A program made the translations under genes and the position numbers. From assembly GCA_033762375.1 (NCBI GenBank), contig JANRLQ010000017.1, positions 9,679-73,678 of the forward strand: a DNA stretch of 64,000 nucleotides, written 5' to 3'. Of this stretch, positions 33,878 to 43,388 are shown piece by piece (position 1 is the first letter of the stretch; the number at the start of each line of letters is the position of its first letter). Source of the stretch: RDXT01 sp033762375. GTDB lineage: Bacteria; Bacteroidota; Bacteroidia; J057. The notes below the pieces were generated by a model. The model saw nothing but the letters and a program-made list of their open reading frames with translations. It was not told the origin of the DNA and made no database searches.

Positions 33878-36097
33878 CTATATCTGCTTCATCAGGCTCA
33901 GCTTCACAATACCTTCTGTAGTCTGATAGCGGTCTGTGCCCATGACGGATCTGGTATCGTTCAGGACGATATACAAAAATGACAGGGGGGCGTATTCCCA
34001 ACTCAGGCGGACATTCCACCGGCTGGTGCTGGTCAGCGAGTTGTACTGATACAATACCGTGCCCTGTAACCTGGGATTGTACGCCAACCGCAGACCGGCA
34101 GTGTACAGATGTACATCCCGGTCTGTATTGTAGGGCCCCAGCGAGCGTACCTGATTTAACTCATAATCCACGGTGAGTGCGGCATGTGGGATAGGTGCGA
34201 CACGTAGCCCTGCCGCCCAGGTACGTAGCCGCCCGTCATAAAAACTGCCCAGACCTGCGCTGACAGAACCCGATATTTTCCGGCTCTGATCGGTATTGTA
34301 CTGGACCCCTCTCCGGACATAAAAATAGTCACCTTGCGTAATTTGTATGTCCAGGGGACGGAAATCAAAATTAATCCGCTGCCAGGTAGGAGTAAGGAAT
34401 ACCTCCACGAATGAATTGTCCCGAAACCAATGATACACTGGAAACAGATACAGGTCGGCCTGCTGAAACCTGCCATCGGAGGCGTTGTGGTAATAATTGA
34501 TAAAAAATCCAGGATCAGCCCGCCGGATAAACGCGTTTTCTTTTTTCGGACGCCAGATATAATAGCCGCCGGGATTGTGATGGATGACGTTTTGACCAAA
34601 CACAAACCCCATACCCGGCAGATATGACTGCGAAACCCACTTGGTGACCCATCCCGCATATAAACGATTGAGATTCACTCCGGTATATACGTTTCCGGCA
34701 TGTCCCCAGCGTTGAGTGGCCTGGTCCCAACTGCTGCTCACCAGGCCGCTGACGGTCCAGTCATCTGTAGGCCGAAAGAAAAAATCTGCCGTGGCCGTAT
34801 GATTGTGCCGGCTTGTGCTTTGTGGGCCAGCCTCATCAAAACGATGGGTAACCATTCCCCCCACATTGTTCTGTTTCCCGATATTTTGTTGAAAACGTAC
34901 CAGCCCGAAGCTTGCTCCACCCTGTATATCTGTCTCCCGCTGATGTACGTACAAGGCAGAAAATGTCCGCTGCGCATTGCGGTCATTAAACCGGATACCG
35001 GCATCTATGGGCACCGCAGTCGCATTAAACTGGCTGTTGGCGAGGCCAATGGTACGGCTGAAGTACGGGTAGATACTGCTCCCGTCTGAGGGGTAAATCC
35101 CGCTGTTTTCGAGAAAAAACTGCCTTCGCTCCGGGAAAAACACATTAAAACGGGTTAGGTTATTGACCGCACGATCTACATCAGCCTGCGCAAAATCTGT
35201 ATTTGCGGTAAAATCAAGCACTGCATGAGAGTTAATGGCCCATTTGACATCGCCGCCTATTTTAGGCCTTGTGACAACAGGGGTAACAGTTCCATTGTCC
35301 GTCTCTTGTGCTGCATTGTAGAGAAAATACGGGTTAATCCGCAGGTTGCGCGAGGGTTTGGGCAGGGATAGGCCTTCCAGCCGGGCCGCGTAGGTCATGC
35401 GGTAGGGGGAAAAGGCCTGGGGAATGGGCGGAAACACCGTCTGTTCATAGTCCCGCCGGGCCAGTCTGGCAGCCGTAAATCCCCACGACACCGGTTTACC
35501 CTCCTCTGGTAACTCGTAACGCAGACTTTTAAATGGAATCGCAAACTCTGCCGACCAGCCATTTTCAAGCTGCGCTGTTTTCACCGACCAAAGTGCATCC
35601 CAGTCATTGTCCTTATAATCGTCATCAAACACCTGCACATCCCGCTGTGTGCCCAGTGGAGTGGTCTGGAACGAAACACAGTAGCGGCGCAGGTTCTGAG
35701 GGTCAAGCTGAAAATAAAATACATCGTTCTCTCCATACACAAAATCCCGCCGGAAGTCTTGTACCCGTATACCCGCTTTCCCAAGGCTGTCTTCACAAAA
35801 AACCCCCACATACATATACAGGTCATCAAACAGGATCCTGACACGGGTCAAAAAGGCTGCCTCTCCCCCCTGCCGGGGCTCCATCCTGAAAAAATCTACT
35901 CCCCCGACGGGCGTCACCCGTTGCCAGTCGGCTTCATCGAGTCTGCCATCGAGGGTAAGTTTACCCAGGGCTTTGATCGCACGAATGACAGGCGGGTTTT
36001 CAGGAGGGGGGAAGTTGAAGTCGGCGTCTGTGTTTTGCGCGGCTGCATACTGCATGCAAAAGATGCAGAAGACAAGCTTAAACAGGCTTTTTTTCAT
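33878..36097 (-). CDS. DUF5916 / CBM9-like outer-membrane protein
   Basis: 739 residues. A signal peptide (1-20) precedes a CBM9-like jelly-roll (~35-215; LDGRLDEADWQRV, VRILFDDLYMYVGV) and a long beta-barrel-like region with the DUF5916 hallmark FNVFFPERRQFFLENSGIY. Such proteins are common in Bacteroidota and of unknown function. It is the last gene of a five-gene minus-strand operon (9 nt after the permease), so it may be an outer-membrane partner of the ABC system. Confidence 0.88.
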   Translation of the reverse strand: MKKSLFKLVFCIFCMQYAAAQNTDADFNFPPPENPPVIRAIKALGKLTLDGRLDEADWQRVTPVGGVDFFRMEPRQGGEAAFLTRVRILFDDLYMYVGVFCEDSLGKAGIRVQDFRRDFVYGENDVFYFQLDPQNLRRYCVSFQTTPLGTQRDVQVFDDDYKDNDWDALWSVKTAQLENGWSAEFAIPFKSLRYELPEEGKPVSWGFTAARLARRDYEQTVFPPIPQAFSPYRMTYAARLEGLSLPKPSRNLRINPYFLYNAAQETDNGTVTPVVTRPKIGGDVKWAINSHAVLDFTANTDFAQADVDRAVNNLTRFNVFFPERRQFFLENSGIYPSDGSSIYPYFSRTIGLANSQFNATAVPIDAGIRFNDRNAQRTFSALYVHQRETDIQGGASFGLVRFQQNIGKQNNVGGMVTHRFDEAGPQSTSRHNHTATADFFFRPTDDWTVSGLVSSSWDQATQRWGHAGNVYTGVNLNRLYAGWVTKWVSQSYLPGMGFVFGQNVIHHNPGGYYIWRPKKENAFIRRADPGFFINYYHNASDGRFQQADLYLFPVYHWFRDNSFVEVFLTPTWQRINFDFRPLDIQITQGDYFYVRRGVQYNTDQSRKISGSVSAGLGSFYDGRLRTWAAGLRVAPIPHAALTVDYELNQVRSLGPYNTDRDVHLYTAGLRLAYNPRLQGTVLYQYNSLTSTSRWNVRLSWEYAPLSFLYIVLNDTRSVMGTDRYQTTEGIVKLSLMKQI

Positions 36098-36106
36098 CTT
36101 GACTAT

Positions 36107-37537
36107 CTATTGGAAGCCAAAGGACTTGCGTTGAACCCTTGCTGCGCTCCACAGACCTGCCATCAGACACTGAAGCAGGAGCCATCCGGCCCCTGTCCAG
36201 GCAGCTGGCAGCGAAGGCAGCGGAAGCCGGTCGGGAAACTTCATAAAGGTCTCATAATCAGCAACTGTAAGGGACTGGCCTGCGTCAAATTTTTCCAGGA
36301 ACCAGGCTGCCCAGTTTTGCTGTGCGCCATCGAGTGCAGTAACAGACGCCTGATAGGCCCGGCGGCTCGTCCCGGCAATGTCTGTCATCTGCCGGTACAC
36401 GCTCAGCGCAGGGGAAAGCAGGGTCAGTTTATCTGAAAAATCTGCCTGCTGCGTTGCTTTGTCAGCGTAGGCTTGCTCAAGACTGTCTTTCAGTCGTTTT
36501 TCTCCTTTGAGCAGGGCAAAGTCTTCCCGGTACCAGTCCTGCCATTCTTTTTCCGCCTCGGGCTTCTGGGTCAGCTCCGGGTGCTGGCGGTAAAAATCGC
36601 TGAGGCGCTGCTCCCGGTTGGCTTCGAGCTGGGTGTCGAGGTCGCGCATGGCGGTCTGGAAACCCGCCCGCGATGGTACGGGGTAGATTTTTTGTGCCAG
36701 CATATTGACCAACGCCGGTATGATAAGGGTAAAGGCCAGCCAGGTCCCCATGCAGCGCAGCGCATTTTGTGCCGAAGAGCCTCCCAGGAGATTGATTCCC
36801 AATGCCAGCAAAAACCAAAAAAAGACGTACAGCACGGCCGTAGCTGCCGTCATCCAGGCCGCAGAACTCGCCAGCGAAATCCCTGATCCGGCCAGGGCGG
36901 GCAGCACAATCAGCAGGGTCATCCCGGTGAGGAGGAGAAAACGGGCCAGGGTTTTATGCAAAAACAACTCCCTTTGTCCTACCGGCTGCGCCCATTGCAA
37001 GGAAAGGGTACCCTGTTCCCGCTCAGCTGAAATCAGGTTAAATGAAAGTGCAACGACCAGCAAGGGTAACAAAAAAGCCATCACAAAGGCCAGGTCAAAG
37101 GTGCCAAACATGAGATTCACAGGATTTTCAAATTCACTGTCTCCCCTTGCTTCTTTGCCCATCAGGGTGAGCCGCCAGACATCGGGCTGGAGATCGCTCA
37201 TGCCAACGGCAAGCAGGGTCTGCGGCGCCGGGTCTATCGCGGTAACCCAGCCGCCCTCCCACACGCCCCCCACCACAATGACATTGGTCGGATCGAGCCA
37301 CCAGTCCTCTGTCTTTTTCAGTCCGCGGGCTATGCTGTCGGCCTCTGCCTTTTGTTTTTCCAGACTTGTCTGCTGACTACCCAGCATCTCACCAATGGAC
37401 TGCTGCCGGGCAGCGACCCGCTGCGAACCATTGTAAAGACCCAAGCCCACACTTCCCGCCAGAAAAGCCATCAGCATCCACAGGGCTGGGCTGCGCATCA
37501 GGCGCAGGGTTTCGTATTTGAGTTGAAGTAAAAACAT
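36107..37537 (-). CDS. ABC transporter permease with DUF3526 region, copy 2
   Basis: 476 residues. A first membrane helix (LMAFLAGSVGLGLY) is followed by a large extracytoplasmic loop and five further helices, the NosY/DUF3526 architecture. The ISAEREQGTLSLQWAQPV segment is the ABC-2 coupling region. It starts 10 nt after the sister permease; the start at 37537 is preferred over an upstream one inside that gene. Probably pairs with copy 1 as a heterodimer. Confidence 0.85.
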   Translation of the reverse strand: MFLLQLKYETLRLMRSPALWMLMAFLAGSVGLGLYNGSQRVAARQQSIGEMLGSQQTSLEKQKAEADSIARGLKKTEDWWLDPTNVIVVGGVWEGGWVTAIDPAPQTLLAVGMSDLQPDVWRLTLMGKEARGDSEFENPVNLMFGTFDLAFVMAFLLPLLVVALSFNLISAEREQGTLSLQWAQPVGQRELFLHKTLARFLLLTGMTLLIVLPALAGSGISLASSAAWMTAATAVLYVFFWFLLALGINLLGGSSAQNALRCMGTWLAFTLIIPALVNMLAQKIYPVPSRAGFQTAMRDLDTQLEANREQRLSDFYRQHPELTQKPEAEKEWQDWYREDFALLKGEKRLKDSLEQAYADKATQQADFSDKLTLLSPALSVYRQMTDIAGTSRRAYQASVTALDGAQQNWAAWFLEKFDAGQSLTVADYETFMKFPDRLPLPSLPAAWTGAGWLLLQCLMAGLWSAARVQRKSFGFQ

Positions 37538-37547
37538 GACAGAGGGT

Positions 37548-38957
37548 TTAAAGGGGTTTGAGTCGGTTAAAAAAGAATGCAGCTGCCAACCCACTGACAA
37601 TCAACCACAAAAGCATCGCTCCGGCAGGTTTTGACAAATCGCCGAGGAGGCTGCCGAGTGTGGGCGGCTGGTAGTCGAAGTGAGCGTTTTTCGAGAAAAA
37701 CTCCTTGCCTCGATCATCCCATTCGCCGAATTTGATGTTATTGGTCATATCTGCGTTGAGTTCGCCCACGAGTTGGATGCGGTACCGCTCGGCGGCGGCG
37801 AGGAAATCGAAATAGGTGTTCACGTCCGTGCCGACGAGGCGTTGCGAAAGCGAGTTGGTGAGCATGTAGGGCGAAACGACCGCCGCCGCACGGTGCACGG
37901 CTTGCTGTTTTTCATAGACATCGAGCAGTTTTTGCTTGTGTTTCTGGAAAACGTAGGTCTCGTGTTCCTCGCCTTTTTGCAGCATGAAGCCCCACCAGTT
38001 GAAGGGCAGGTGCTGTATGCTGTCCACGCCGTATTTTTTGAGCGTTTCTTCCTCCAATTTTTTGTAAAAAATATTTTGGCTGTCGTGCCCGTCCACGCCA
38101 TTTTCTAAATCCTCTTTGAGAGCAGTGTGGTAGGCTTGCCAGTTGGGGGCGGGGTACATTTGCTTCGCCATGTTGACCGCCGCTTTTGGCACGATGAGAC
38201 AGGCGAACACCCACACGCCGAGCGCACCGACGAGTGCCACGTTTTGCCGACCCGCCCACGCCGAAATGAGCAGGGTCAGGTGGATAAAACTACCAAAATA
38301 GGCGAGGTAAAGCAGGAGCGTGCAGCTATATCGCAGCCAGTGTTCGGCTCCGGCATTGGCGACGAACAAGCCCACCGCCCCGGCGACAAAAAACGGCAGG
38401 GCGAGCAGCAGCACAGCCGCCCACAAGCCCAGGGATTTCCCCATAAAAAGGGTGGCAGGCCGCACGCCCTGTGCCAGCAACAGGCGTAAGTTGCCGTTTT
38501 CACGCTCCGCTGCTGCCGCCCCAAAACCCAGCACGATGATAAACAAAGGCATCAGCATCCCAAGTACAAAGGCAGGGGTGAGGGCTCCGAGCCGGGCAAA
38601 TTCCCCCTGGTCTTCTGCTCCCCTGAATGTTGCCTGGTTGGAGCGGTGCGCTTCGAGAAAAAGCGTGTTGCCCGTAAAAGCATCTACTCCCCGGTCAAAA
38701 TAGGATAAGGGATAAATCGGCTTAAACACAAAAGTGCCGTAATGCGCAGCCGAGTGCGGGTTTTTTTCTTTCTGGTTATCCCATTGTGACCGCATGGTGC
38801 GGGCGGCCTCGTCGTGCTGCTGTTTCAGCGAGGCATAATAGTCGTAGGCCCCGATCAGTGACAGCAGAAATAAGGCGCTCAACAGGAGGGCGGCAGTTCT
38901 GAAGCGACCTTCCCGGAGCATTCCCCGAAATTCTTGTCTGGCTATCTCCAGTATCAT
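37548..38957 (-). CDS. ABC transporter permease with DUF3526 region, copy 1
   Basis: 469 residues with the same layout as its downstream neighbour: N-terminal helix, long loop, AAAERENGNLRLLLAQGV coupling segment and six or so helices in all. It starts 12 nt after the ATPase stop. NosY-type permeases are used for export or for maturation of extracytoplasmic metalloproteins; the substrate here is unknown. Confidence 0.87.
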   Translation of the reverse strand: MILEIARQEFRGMLREGRFRTAALLLSALFLLSLIGAYDYYASLKQQHDEAARTMRSQWDNQKEKNPHSAAHYGTFVFKPIYPLSYFDRGVDAFTGNTLFLEAHRSNQATFRGAEDQGEFARLGALTPAFVLGMLMPLFIIVLGFGAAAAERENGNLRLLLAQGVRPATLFMGKSLGLWAAVLLLALPFFVAGAVGLFVANAGAEHWLRYSCTLLLYLAYFGSFIHLTLLISAWAGRQNVALVGALGVWVFACLIVPKAAVNMAKQMYPAPNWQAYHTALKEDLENGVDGHDSQNIFYKKLEEETLKKYGVDSIQHLPFNWWGFMLQKGEEHETYVFQKHKQKLLDVYEKQQAVHRAAAVVSPYMLTNSLSQRLVGTDVNTYFDFLAAAERYRIQLVGELNADMTNNIKFGEWDDRGKEFFSKNAHFDYQPPTLGSLLGDLSKPAGAMLLWLIVSGLAAAFFFNRLKPL

Positions 38958-38969
38958 AACCTGTTGATA

Positions 38970-39671
38970 TTAAATGGTTTGAAGGTAGAGTTCTTCGATT
39001 TCCCTGGCTTGCAGCGTGTTGCTGTTGTTGTCCAGTACGTTCACGAGCTGGCCGTCTTTCATGATGCCCATGCGGTTGGCCACGTCTTTTGCCCGAAAAA
39101 TGTCGTGTGTAGCCATGAGGATGGCGACCTTTTTATCTTTCAACCGGGCAAGCAGGCCGCTGAAGTCATTGCTCGCTTTGGGATCCAGCCCGCTGGTGGG
39201 TTCGTCGAGAAACAAAGCCTTCGCCTGTTTGGCCAGCGCGATGGCGATCCCTACTTTTTGGCGCATACCCTTGGAGTAGGTGGAAACCCTGCGCACGCCC
39301 TCATTCTCTGGCAGTCCCGCCGTTGTGAGGAGCGCATGTAATTCGTCTTTTGTATGCCGGAAGCCCGCCAGACGCGAAAAGTAATCCAGGTTTTCCAGCC
39401 CTGTCAGGTTGGGATACAACATGACCACCTCGGGCAGGTAGGCGAGGTGTTTTTTGCTTTCGAGAGGATGCGCTGCCACGTCCAGCCCGTTAATGCGTGC
39501 GGTACCGGATGTGGGCTGCACAAAGCCGAGGAAGCAGTTGATGGTGGTGGTTTTTCCTGCTCCGTTTTGGCCCAGCAGGCAGAAAATTTCGCCTGGGGCA
39601 ATGTCGAGCGACAGTTTGTCGAGGGCGACCTTATCACCGTAATGTTTGGTGAGTTGTTGAGCAGAAATCAT
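38970..39671 (-). CDS. ABC transporter ATP-binding protein (NosF-like)
   Basis: 233 residues. Walker A GQNGAGKTT, signature YSKGMRQK in place of LSGGQ, Walker B ALFLDEPTSGLD and the switch histidine in MATHD are present. The YSKGM signature is typical of ABC-2 type exporters such as NosF. It sits between the COG0523 GTPase (26 nt) and the permeases (12 nt). Confidence 0.93.
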   Translation of the reverse strand: MISAQQLTKHYGDKVALDKLSLDIAPGEIFCLLGQNGAGKTTTINCFLGFVQPTSGTARINGLDVAAHPLESKKHLAYLPEVVMLYPNLTGLENLDYFSRLAGFRHTKDELHALLTTAGLPENEGVRRVSTYSKGMRQKVGIAIALAKQAKALFLDEPTSGLDPKASNDFSGLLARLKDKKVAILMATHDIFRAKDVANRMGIMKDGQLVNVLDNNSNTLQAREIEELYLQTI

Positions 39672-39697
39672 AGGGTTCAGCAGGTTTGGGTAAAAAA

Positions 39698-40900
39698 TTA
39701 ATGAGGAAAAGGGTCAGGGAATACAAATCCCTCGCGCCACTTCTCCACCTCCCAGTCTCGCAGGAGGCAGCGTTCAAGCGACTGGCGGAGTTTGTCTTGT
39801 GCTAAGTCCTGGCCAATAAATACGAGTTCATTGTGGCGGTCTCCCCATACAGGCGACCAGCGTTGCTGCAGCGAGGCAAACTGCTCGTGAAAGCCCGGCA
39901 TTCGCTCGCGCTCTGCGGCAGAAACCGATGCCCACCAGGTTCCGGCCGGCTCATATCGCAGCGAACCGCCAGCCTGAGACCAGTACAGCGCCTGTGCAGG
40001 CCGGCTCGCCAGCCAGAAAAATCCCTTGGAGCGCACGACCTCTGCCGGGAAATTCTGGCTGAGCCAGCGCCAGAAACGCTCGGGATGAAAAGGACGCTGC
40101 TCCCTGAACAGCATGGAACTAAATCCATACGCCTCTGTTTCAGGTGTATGCGCGTCTTTGGCCAACTCAGCAATCCAGCTTGCCGTATGCTGGGCCTTGT
40201 CAAAGTCAAAACGACCCGTGCCGATGATATCCGAGGCCATAACCTGACCATGATCGGCGGCTACAAGGTGCGCCGCCGGGTTAAGCCGATGAATCAGGCT
40301 GCGCAGCACATCCAGCTCCTGTGAAGAGACCAAGTCGGTTTTGTTCAGAATGATCACATCCGCAAACTCCACCTGCTCTGTCAGCAGGTTGACTACAGGC
40401 CGCGTATCTCCGTCGTCTGTGCCTGCCCCTCTGTCTGTAAGCCGGTCAGCGGAGCCGAAGTCTCGCAGAAAATGAAAGGCATCCACGACGGTGACCATCG
40501 TATCTATATAGCTCCACTTCGAGAGGTCAATCGCCCCGTCTTCACTGGCAAAATGCCAGGTCTGGGCCACAGGTACCGGTTCAGAGATGCCCGAACTTTC
40601 GATCAGCAGGTAATCAAAGCGTCCTTCACGGGCCAGGCCTTCTACCGCCTGTACCAGATCTGCCCGCAAGGTGCAGCAGATACAGCCATTCGACATTTCA
40701 ACCAGCTTTTCCTCTGTCCTTGAGAGGCCAGCCTCCTGCCCGATCACCTGCGCATCTATGTTGATTTCGGACATGTCATTTACAATCACAGCCACGCGCA
40801 ATCCTTCCCGGTTTCGCAAAACATGATTAAGCAGGGTGGTTTTGCCCGCACCGAGAAAACCGGACAAAACGGTTACAGGCAGTTTTTTCAACTGAGTCAT
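39698..40900 (-). CDS. COG0523/CobW-family metal-chaperone GTPase
   Basis: 400 residues. Walker A GFLGAGKT (14-21), the metal-binding CxCC motif at C73-I-C75-C76, switch and NKTD motifs (ILNKTDL), then a C-terminal CobW_C domain (~260-370). COG0523 proteins deliver or allocate zinc and related metals, and many are induced by zinc shortage. It heads the operon with the ABC exporter and DUF5916 protein. The start at 40900 is the first ATG. A CCGGCA/TGCCGG hairpin at 40965-40978 lies in its leader. Confidence 0.92.
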   Translation of the reverse strand: MTQLKKLPVTVLSGFLGAGKTTLLNHVLRNREGLRVAVIVNDMSEINIDAQVIGQEAGLSRTEEKLVEMSNGCICCTLRADLVQAVEGLAREGRFDYLLIESSGISEPVPVAQTWHFASEDGAIDLSKWSYIDTMVTVVDAFHFLRDFGSADRLTDRGAGTDDGDTRPVVNLLTEQVEFADVIILNKTDLVSSQELDVLRSLIHRLNPAAHLVAADHGQVMASDIIGTGRFDFDKAQHTASWIAELAKDAHTPETEAYGFSSMLFREQRPFHPERFWRWLSQNFPAEVVRSKGFFWLASRPAQALYWSQAGGSLRYEPAGTWWASVSAAERERMPGFHEQFASLQQRWSPVWGDRHNELVFIGQDLAQDKLRQSLERCLLRDWEVEKWREGFVFPDPFPH

Positions 40901-41078
40901 ATTTACATCAAACAATAAGTACAGGTAATGCCCACAACAGTCCGGGACGTATCAAGCGGTATGCCCGGCAAATGCCGGTCAGGTAATCAGATTTCTACTA
41001 ATGATAAGCATGCGCACTACTTGAAGGCCATGCAGAGATGGCATCCGTGTGTGCAGGACAGATTGTCACAACTCGTGA

Positions 41079-41516
41079 CTACACACCAGGCGGGGCGCGA
41101 GGCGCAGAAAAAACACATGATGTATCAAGCAGCGGCCCTGATTCGAAGGTAGGGAGGGCCCTGGACATAACTTCCGGAGCGACCGGGAGAGAACATGTTG
41201 GTTCAGGTATGGAAAACGACGTAGGACTTGCCTGGCAGATCACGCAGCTTTCCGAAACAGTTTCACCCGAGACCAGACAAGCACTGCTTTCAGCTATTGA
41301 GTATTCAGTTCCCGGGTGATGATGAGAAGGAGAAATCAGATAATGCAGGGAAAATGAAAATCCATACAGCATATAGATGCAGGCTGTAAAACCTGCCCGC
41401 AGGCTGTTGGTACATTTCCGGATAAACATGGGGAGGATCGGTGCAAAGACAAAAACCACCAGACAATACGCCAGTAAAAGTGAGTGCAACTTACGGCACA
41501 GTTTTGTCTTTTGCAA
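41079..41516 (-). CDS. Possible small His/Cys-containing membrane protein
   Basis: Up to 145 residues. One hydrophobic segment (LLAYCLVVFVFAPILPMF), a second aromatic one, then SPSHHHPG and a cysteine pair in SESCVICQ, resembling the small histidine-rich CPxC proteins often found beside metal transporters in Bacteroidota. The start is unclear: 41516 is a TTG; a better ATG at 41527 is in another frame, so a frameshift or later start is possible. It lies 178 nt upstream of the COG0523 gene on the same strand. The low-complexity C-terminus makes it doubtful. Confidence 0.4.
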   Translation of the reverse strand: MQKTKLCRKLHSLLLAYCLVVFVFAPILPMFIRKCTNSLRAGFTACIYMLYGFSFSLHYLISPSHHHPGTEYSIAESSACLVSGETVSESCVICQASPTSFSIPEPTCSLPVAPEVMSRALPTFESGPLLDTSCVFSAPRAPPGV

Positions 41517-41526
41517 CTATGTTGCA
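41512..41526. promoter_or_regulatory. Fur/Zur-like 7-1-7 dyad
   Basis: TGCAACTATGTTGCA is a 15-nt dyad (seven-one-seven, one mismatched pair), the geometry of Fur-family operators. It sits at the start of the minus-strand metal-related genes and 108 nt before rpmE2. On the minus strand it overlaps TAGTTGCA, a possible -7 element. Nearby genes (type B L31, COG0523) are classic zinc-shortage genes, so a Zur site is the natural reading; this is inference from context. Confidence 0.5.
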
Positions 41527-41579
41527 TTTAATTACACAAGACTCCAGCCCACCTTTTCAAAAAACTTCTGCCCAATTGC

Positions 41580-41610
41580 TTGCATATTGGCTGGGGGATT
41601 TCTATATTTG
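41580..41610 (+). promoter_or_regulatory. Promoter of rpmE2
   Basis: TTG at 41580-41582, a 20-nt spacer and TATATTTG at 41603-41610, then a ~17-nt leader before the ATG at 41634. Confidence 0.75.
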
Positions 41611-41633
41611 CCGTCCCAAAGAAGAATCTAGCA

Positions 41634-41882
41634 ATGAAAAAAGATATTCACCCCGAATACCGTGACGTCGTTTTCAAGGATATTTCCGCTGATCACGCCT
41701 TTATCACCCGCTCCTCTGTCAAAACCAAAGACACCATTGTCTGGGAAGACGGGAAGGAGTACCCACTCGTAAAACTGGAGCTTTCCAGCGCCTCTCACCC
41801 GTTTTATACTGGTGTGCAGAAGCTCGTGGACACAGCTGGTCGTGTGGACAAGTTCTACACCCGCTACGGCAAGAAAAAATAG
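41634..41882 (+). CDS. rpmE2: 50S ribosomal protein L31, type B (cysteine-free)
   Basis: 82 residues: MKKDIHPEYRDVVFKD start, SSASHPFYTG and FYTRYGKK end, all typical of L31 type B. There is no cysteine, so it binds no zinc, unlike the CxxC form. In many bacteria the cysteine-free form replaces the zinc form under zinc limitation; in Bacteroidota it is often the only form. The start at 41634 follows a consensus promoter. Confidence 0.96.
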   Translation: MKKDIHPEYRDVVFKDISADHAFITRSSVKTKDTIVWEDGKEYPLVKLELSSASHPFYTGVQKLVDTAGRVDKFYTRYGKKK

Positions 41883-41920
41883 TCCGTTTTTTTTCGCCGG
41901 AAAACAAGTATACCGCCTAA

Positions 41921-41945
41921 AGCAGCTCTTCTGAGCTGCTTTTTT
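41921..41945 (+). terminator. Terminator of rpmE2
   Basis: Stem AGCAGCTC (41921-41928) / GAGCTGCT (41933-41940), four-base loop, six T. Confidence 0.93.
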
Positions 41946-42055
41946 GTTGTATTATTGCCCCGTCAACCCGTGCTGCGGGTATTCACAGGACTGCTACTTA
42001 TCCTCATCCCGGCTGCCGCCCTGCGGACGCCCCCGGTACCACCAGCCCCTCTCCT

Positions 42056-43276
42056 ATGGCCTATATCCTGTTTGAAGACCCTGCCCGCACGGACTTGTTT
42101 CCATTTACCTTCACCCGCCCTGTCGCTGACCTGAGGGCCGGTATTTTTACCCAGGAAGAACGCTGGACGGCCATGCTAGGCGTGCCGGTACACGTCCTGG
42201 CCCCCGGATACCTGCACGCACGGTACAGCCACCTGCCGGAGACCCATGAGGCTACCTGGATCAATGCCCGGATGATCCCCGATGCAGAAGGGATAACCCT
42301 TGTGCAGGATCTGCGTCCGGATACTTTTTATACCAGCCCGGCAGGCGAACTCCTGGCCGCACGGTTTGCGCTGGAACGCATGCCCACGGACGGGATCCTC
42401 TCCGCTGACGTGCTCAGCGGCTGGGGCCTGCGGCAGGAGGTCGTACACCTGCAGCCACTTTTTTTCCGGCAGGTGACTGATTTTTTCTCCCTGAATGCCG
42501 CCCTGATCGCACGTGATTTCCCGCTGGCGGTCCAGGCAGCCCCCAACCAGCCCATCCGAGACCCGCATACCCGCGTGTACGGGGCTGATAATCTGTATCT
42601 TGCCCCCGGCGCCACCCTGCGGGCGGCCATCATCAACGCGGAGGACGGCCCTGTCTATATCGGTCCTCATGCAGACATCGGTGAGGGCGCCATCCTCAAG
42701 CGCAGCCATGCCATCTGCGCCCACGCAGCCGTCAGCATGGGAGCCAAACTCCGGGGCGATACCACCATCGGACCCTACGCCAAAGCCGGGGGCGAGATCG
42801 GCAACTCGGTCATCATGGGCTACAGCAACAAAGCCCATGACGGCTACCTCGGCAACTCAGTCCTGGGATACTGGTGCAACCTCGGTGCGGATACCAATAC
42901 CTCCAACCTCAAAAATACCTATGCCCCGGTCAAACTCTGGCATTATGGCAGCGGGCGATTTCGGGACACGGGGTTGCAGTTTTGCGGGCTGATCATGGGC
43001 GACCACAGCAAAAGCGGGATCAACACCATGTTTAATACCGGCACGGTCACCGGCGTCTCCGCCAATGTTTTTGGAGCCGGGTACTCGCGGCCCTTTATCC
43101 CGTCGTTTGCGTGGGGCGGGGTGCAAAACATGAGCACCTACCGGCTCTCCGATGCCCTGGATACCGCCCGGATCGTGATGAGCCGCCGCCAGGTAGCCCT
43201 CACAGAGGCCGATGCGGCCATTATGCAGGCCGTATTTGAGCTGAGTGCAGCCGAGCGTACCTGGGATAAGGGATAA
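42056..43276 (+). CDS. GlmU-like sugar-phosphate nucleotidyltransferase family protein
   Basis: 406 residues. The N-terminal part (YILFEDPARTDLFPFTFTRPVADLRAGI) is the hallmark of the Bacteroidota GlmU-like family. The C-terminal half is a left-handed beta helix with hexapeptide repeats (GPVYIGPHADIGEGAILKRSHAICAHAAVSMGAK split over several turns). Related proteins are annotated as glucose-1-phosphate thymidylyl- or UDP-GlcNAc-transferases, but the canonical nucleotide-binding GxGTRL motif is not seen here, so activity is uncertain. Confidence 0.85.
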   Translation: MAYILFEDPARTDLFPFTFTRPVADLRAGIFTQEERWTAMLGVPVHVLAPGYLHARYSHLPETHEATWINARMIPDAEGITLVQDLRPDTFYTSPAGELLAARFALERMPTDGILSADVLSGWGLRQEVVHLQPLFFRQVTDFFSLNAALIARDFPLAVQAAPNQPIRDPHTRVYGADNLYLAPGATLRAAIINAEDGPVYIGPHADIGEGAILKRSHAICAHAAVSMGAKLRGDTTIGPYAKAGGEIGNSVIMGYSNKAHDGYLGNSVLGYWCNLGADTNTSNLKNTYAPVKLWHYGSGRFRDTGLQFCGLIMGDHSKSGINTMFNTGTVTGVSANVFGAGYSRPFIPSFAWGGVQNMSTYRLSDALDTARIVMSRRQVALTEADAAIMQAVFELSAAERTWDKG

Positions 43277-43388
43277 CTGCCATAACCGGGGGACGAGGCA
43301 GCCATGCGCCTGCTCAGCCCTTTTGATGTGGAGCGGGGTATCGGGTCTCCCAAAAAATCCATACCTTTAGCCTCCCAACATACTCCCT

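Noticed and set aside
37680..38108. A 142-codon plus-strand ORF inside the first DUF3526 permease.
   Set aside because: Antisense shadow; the sense frame carries the conserved permease features.
41336..41527. A 63-codon ORF with an ATG start overlapping the possible His/Cys protein.
   Set aside because: Frame lacks the histidine and cysteine motifs; if real it would imply a frameshift, which cannot be shown here.
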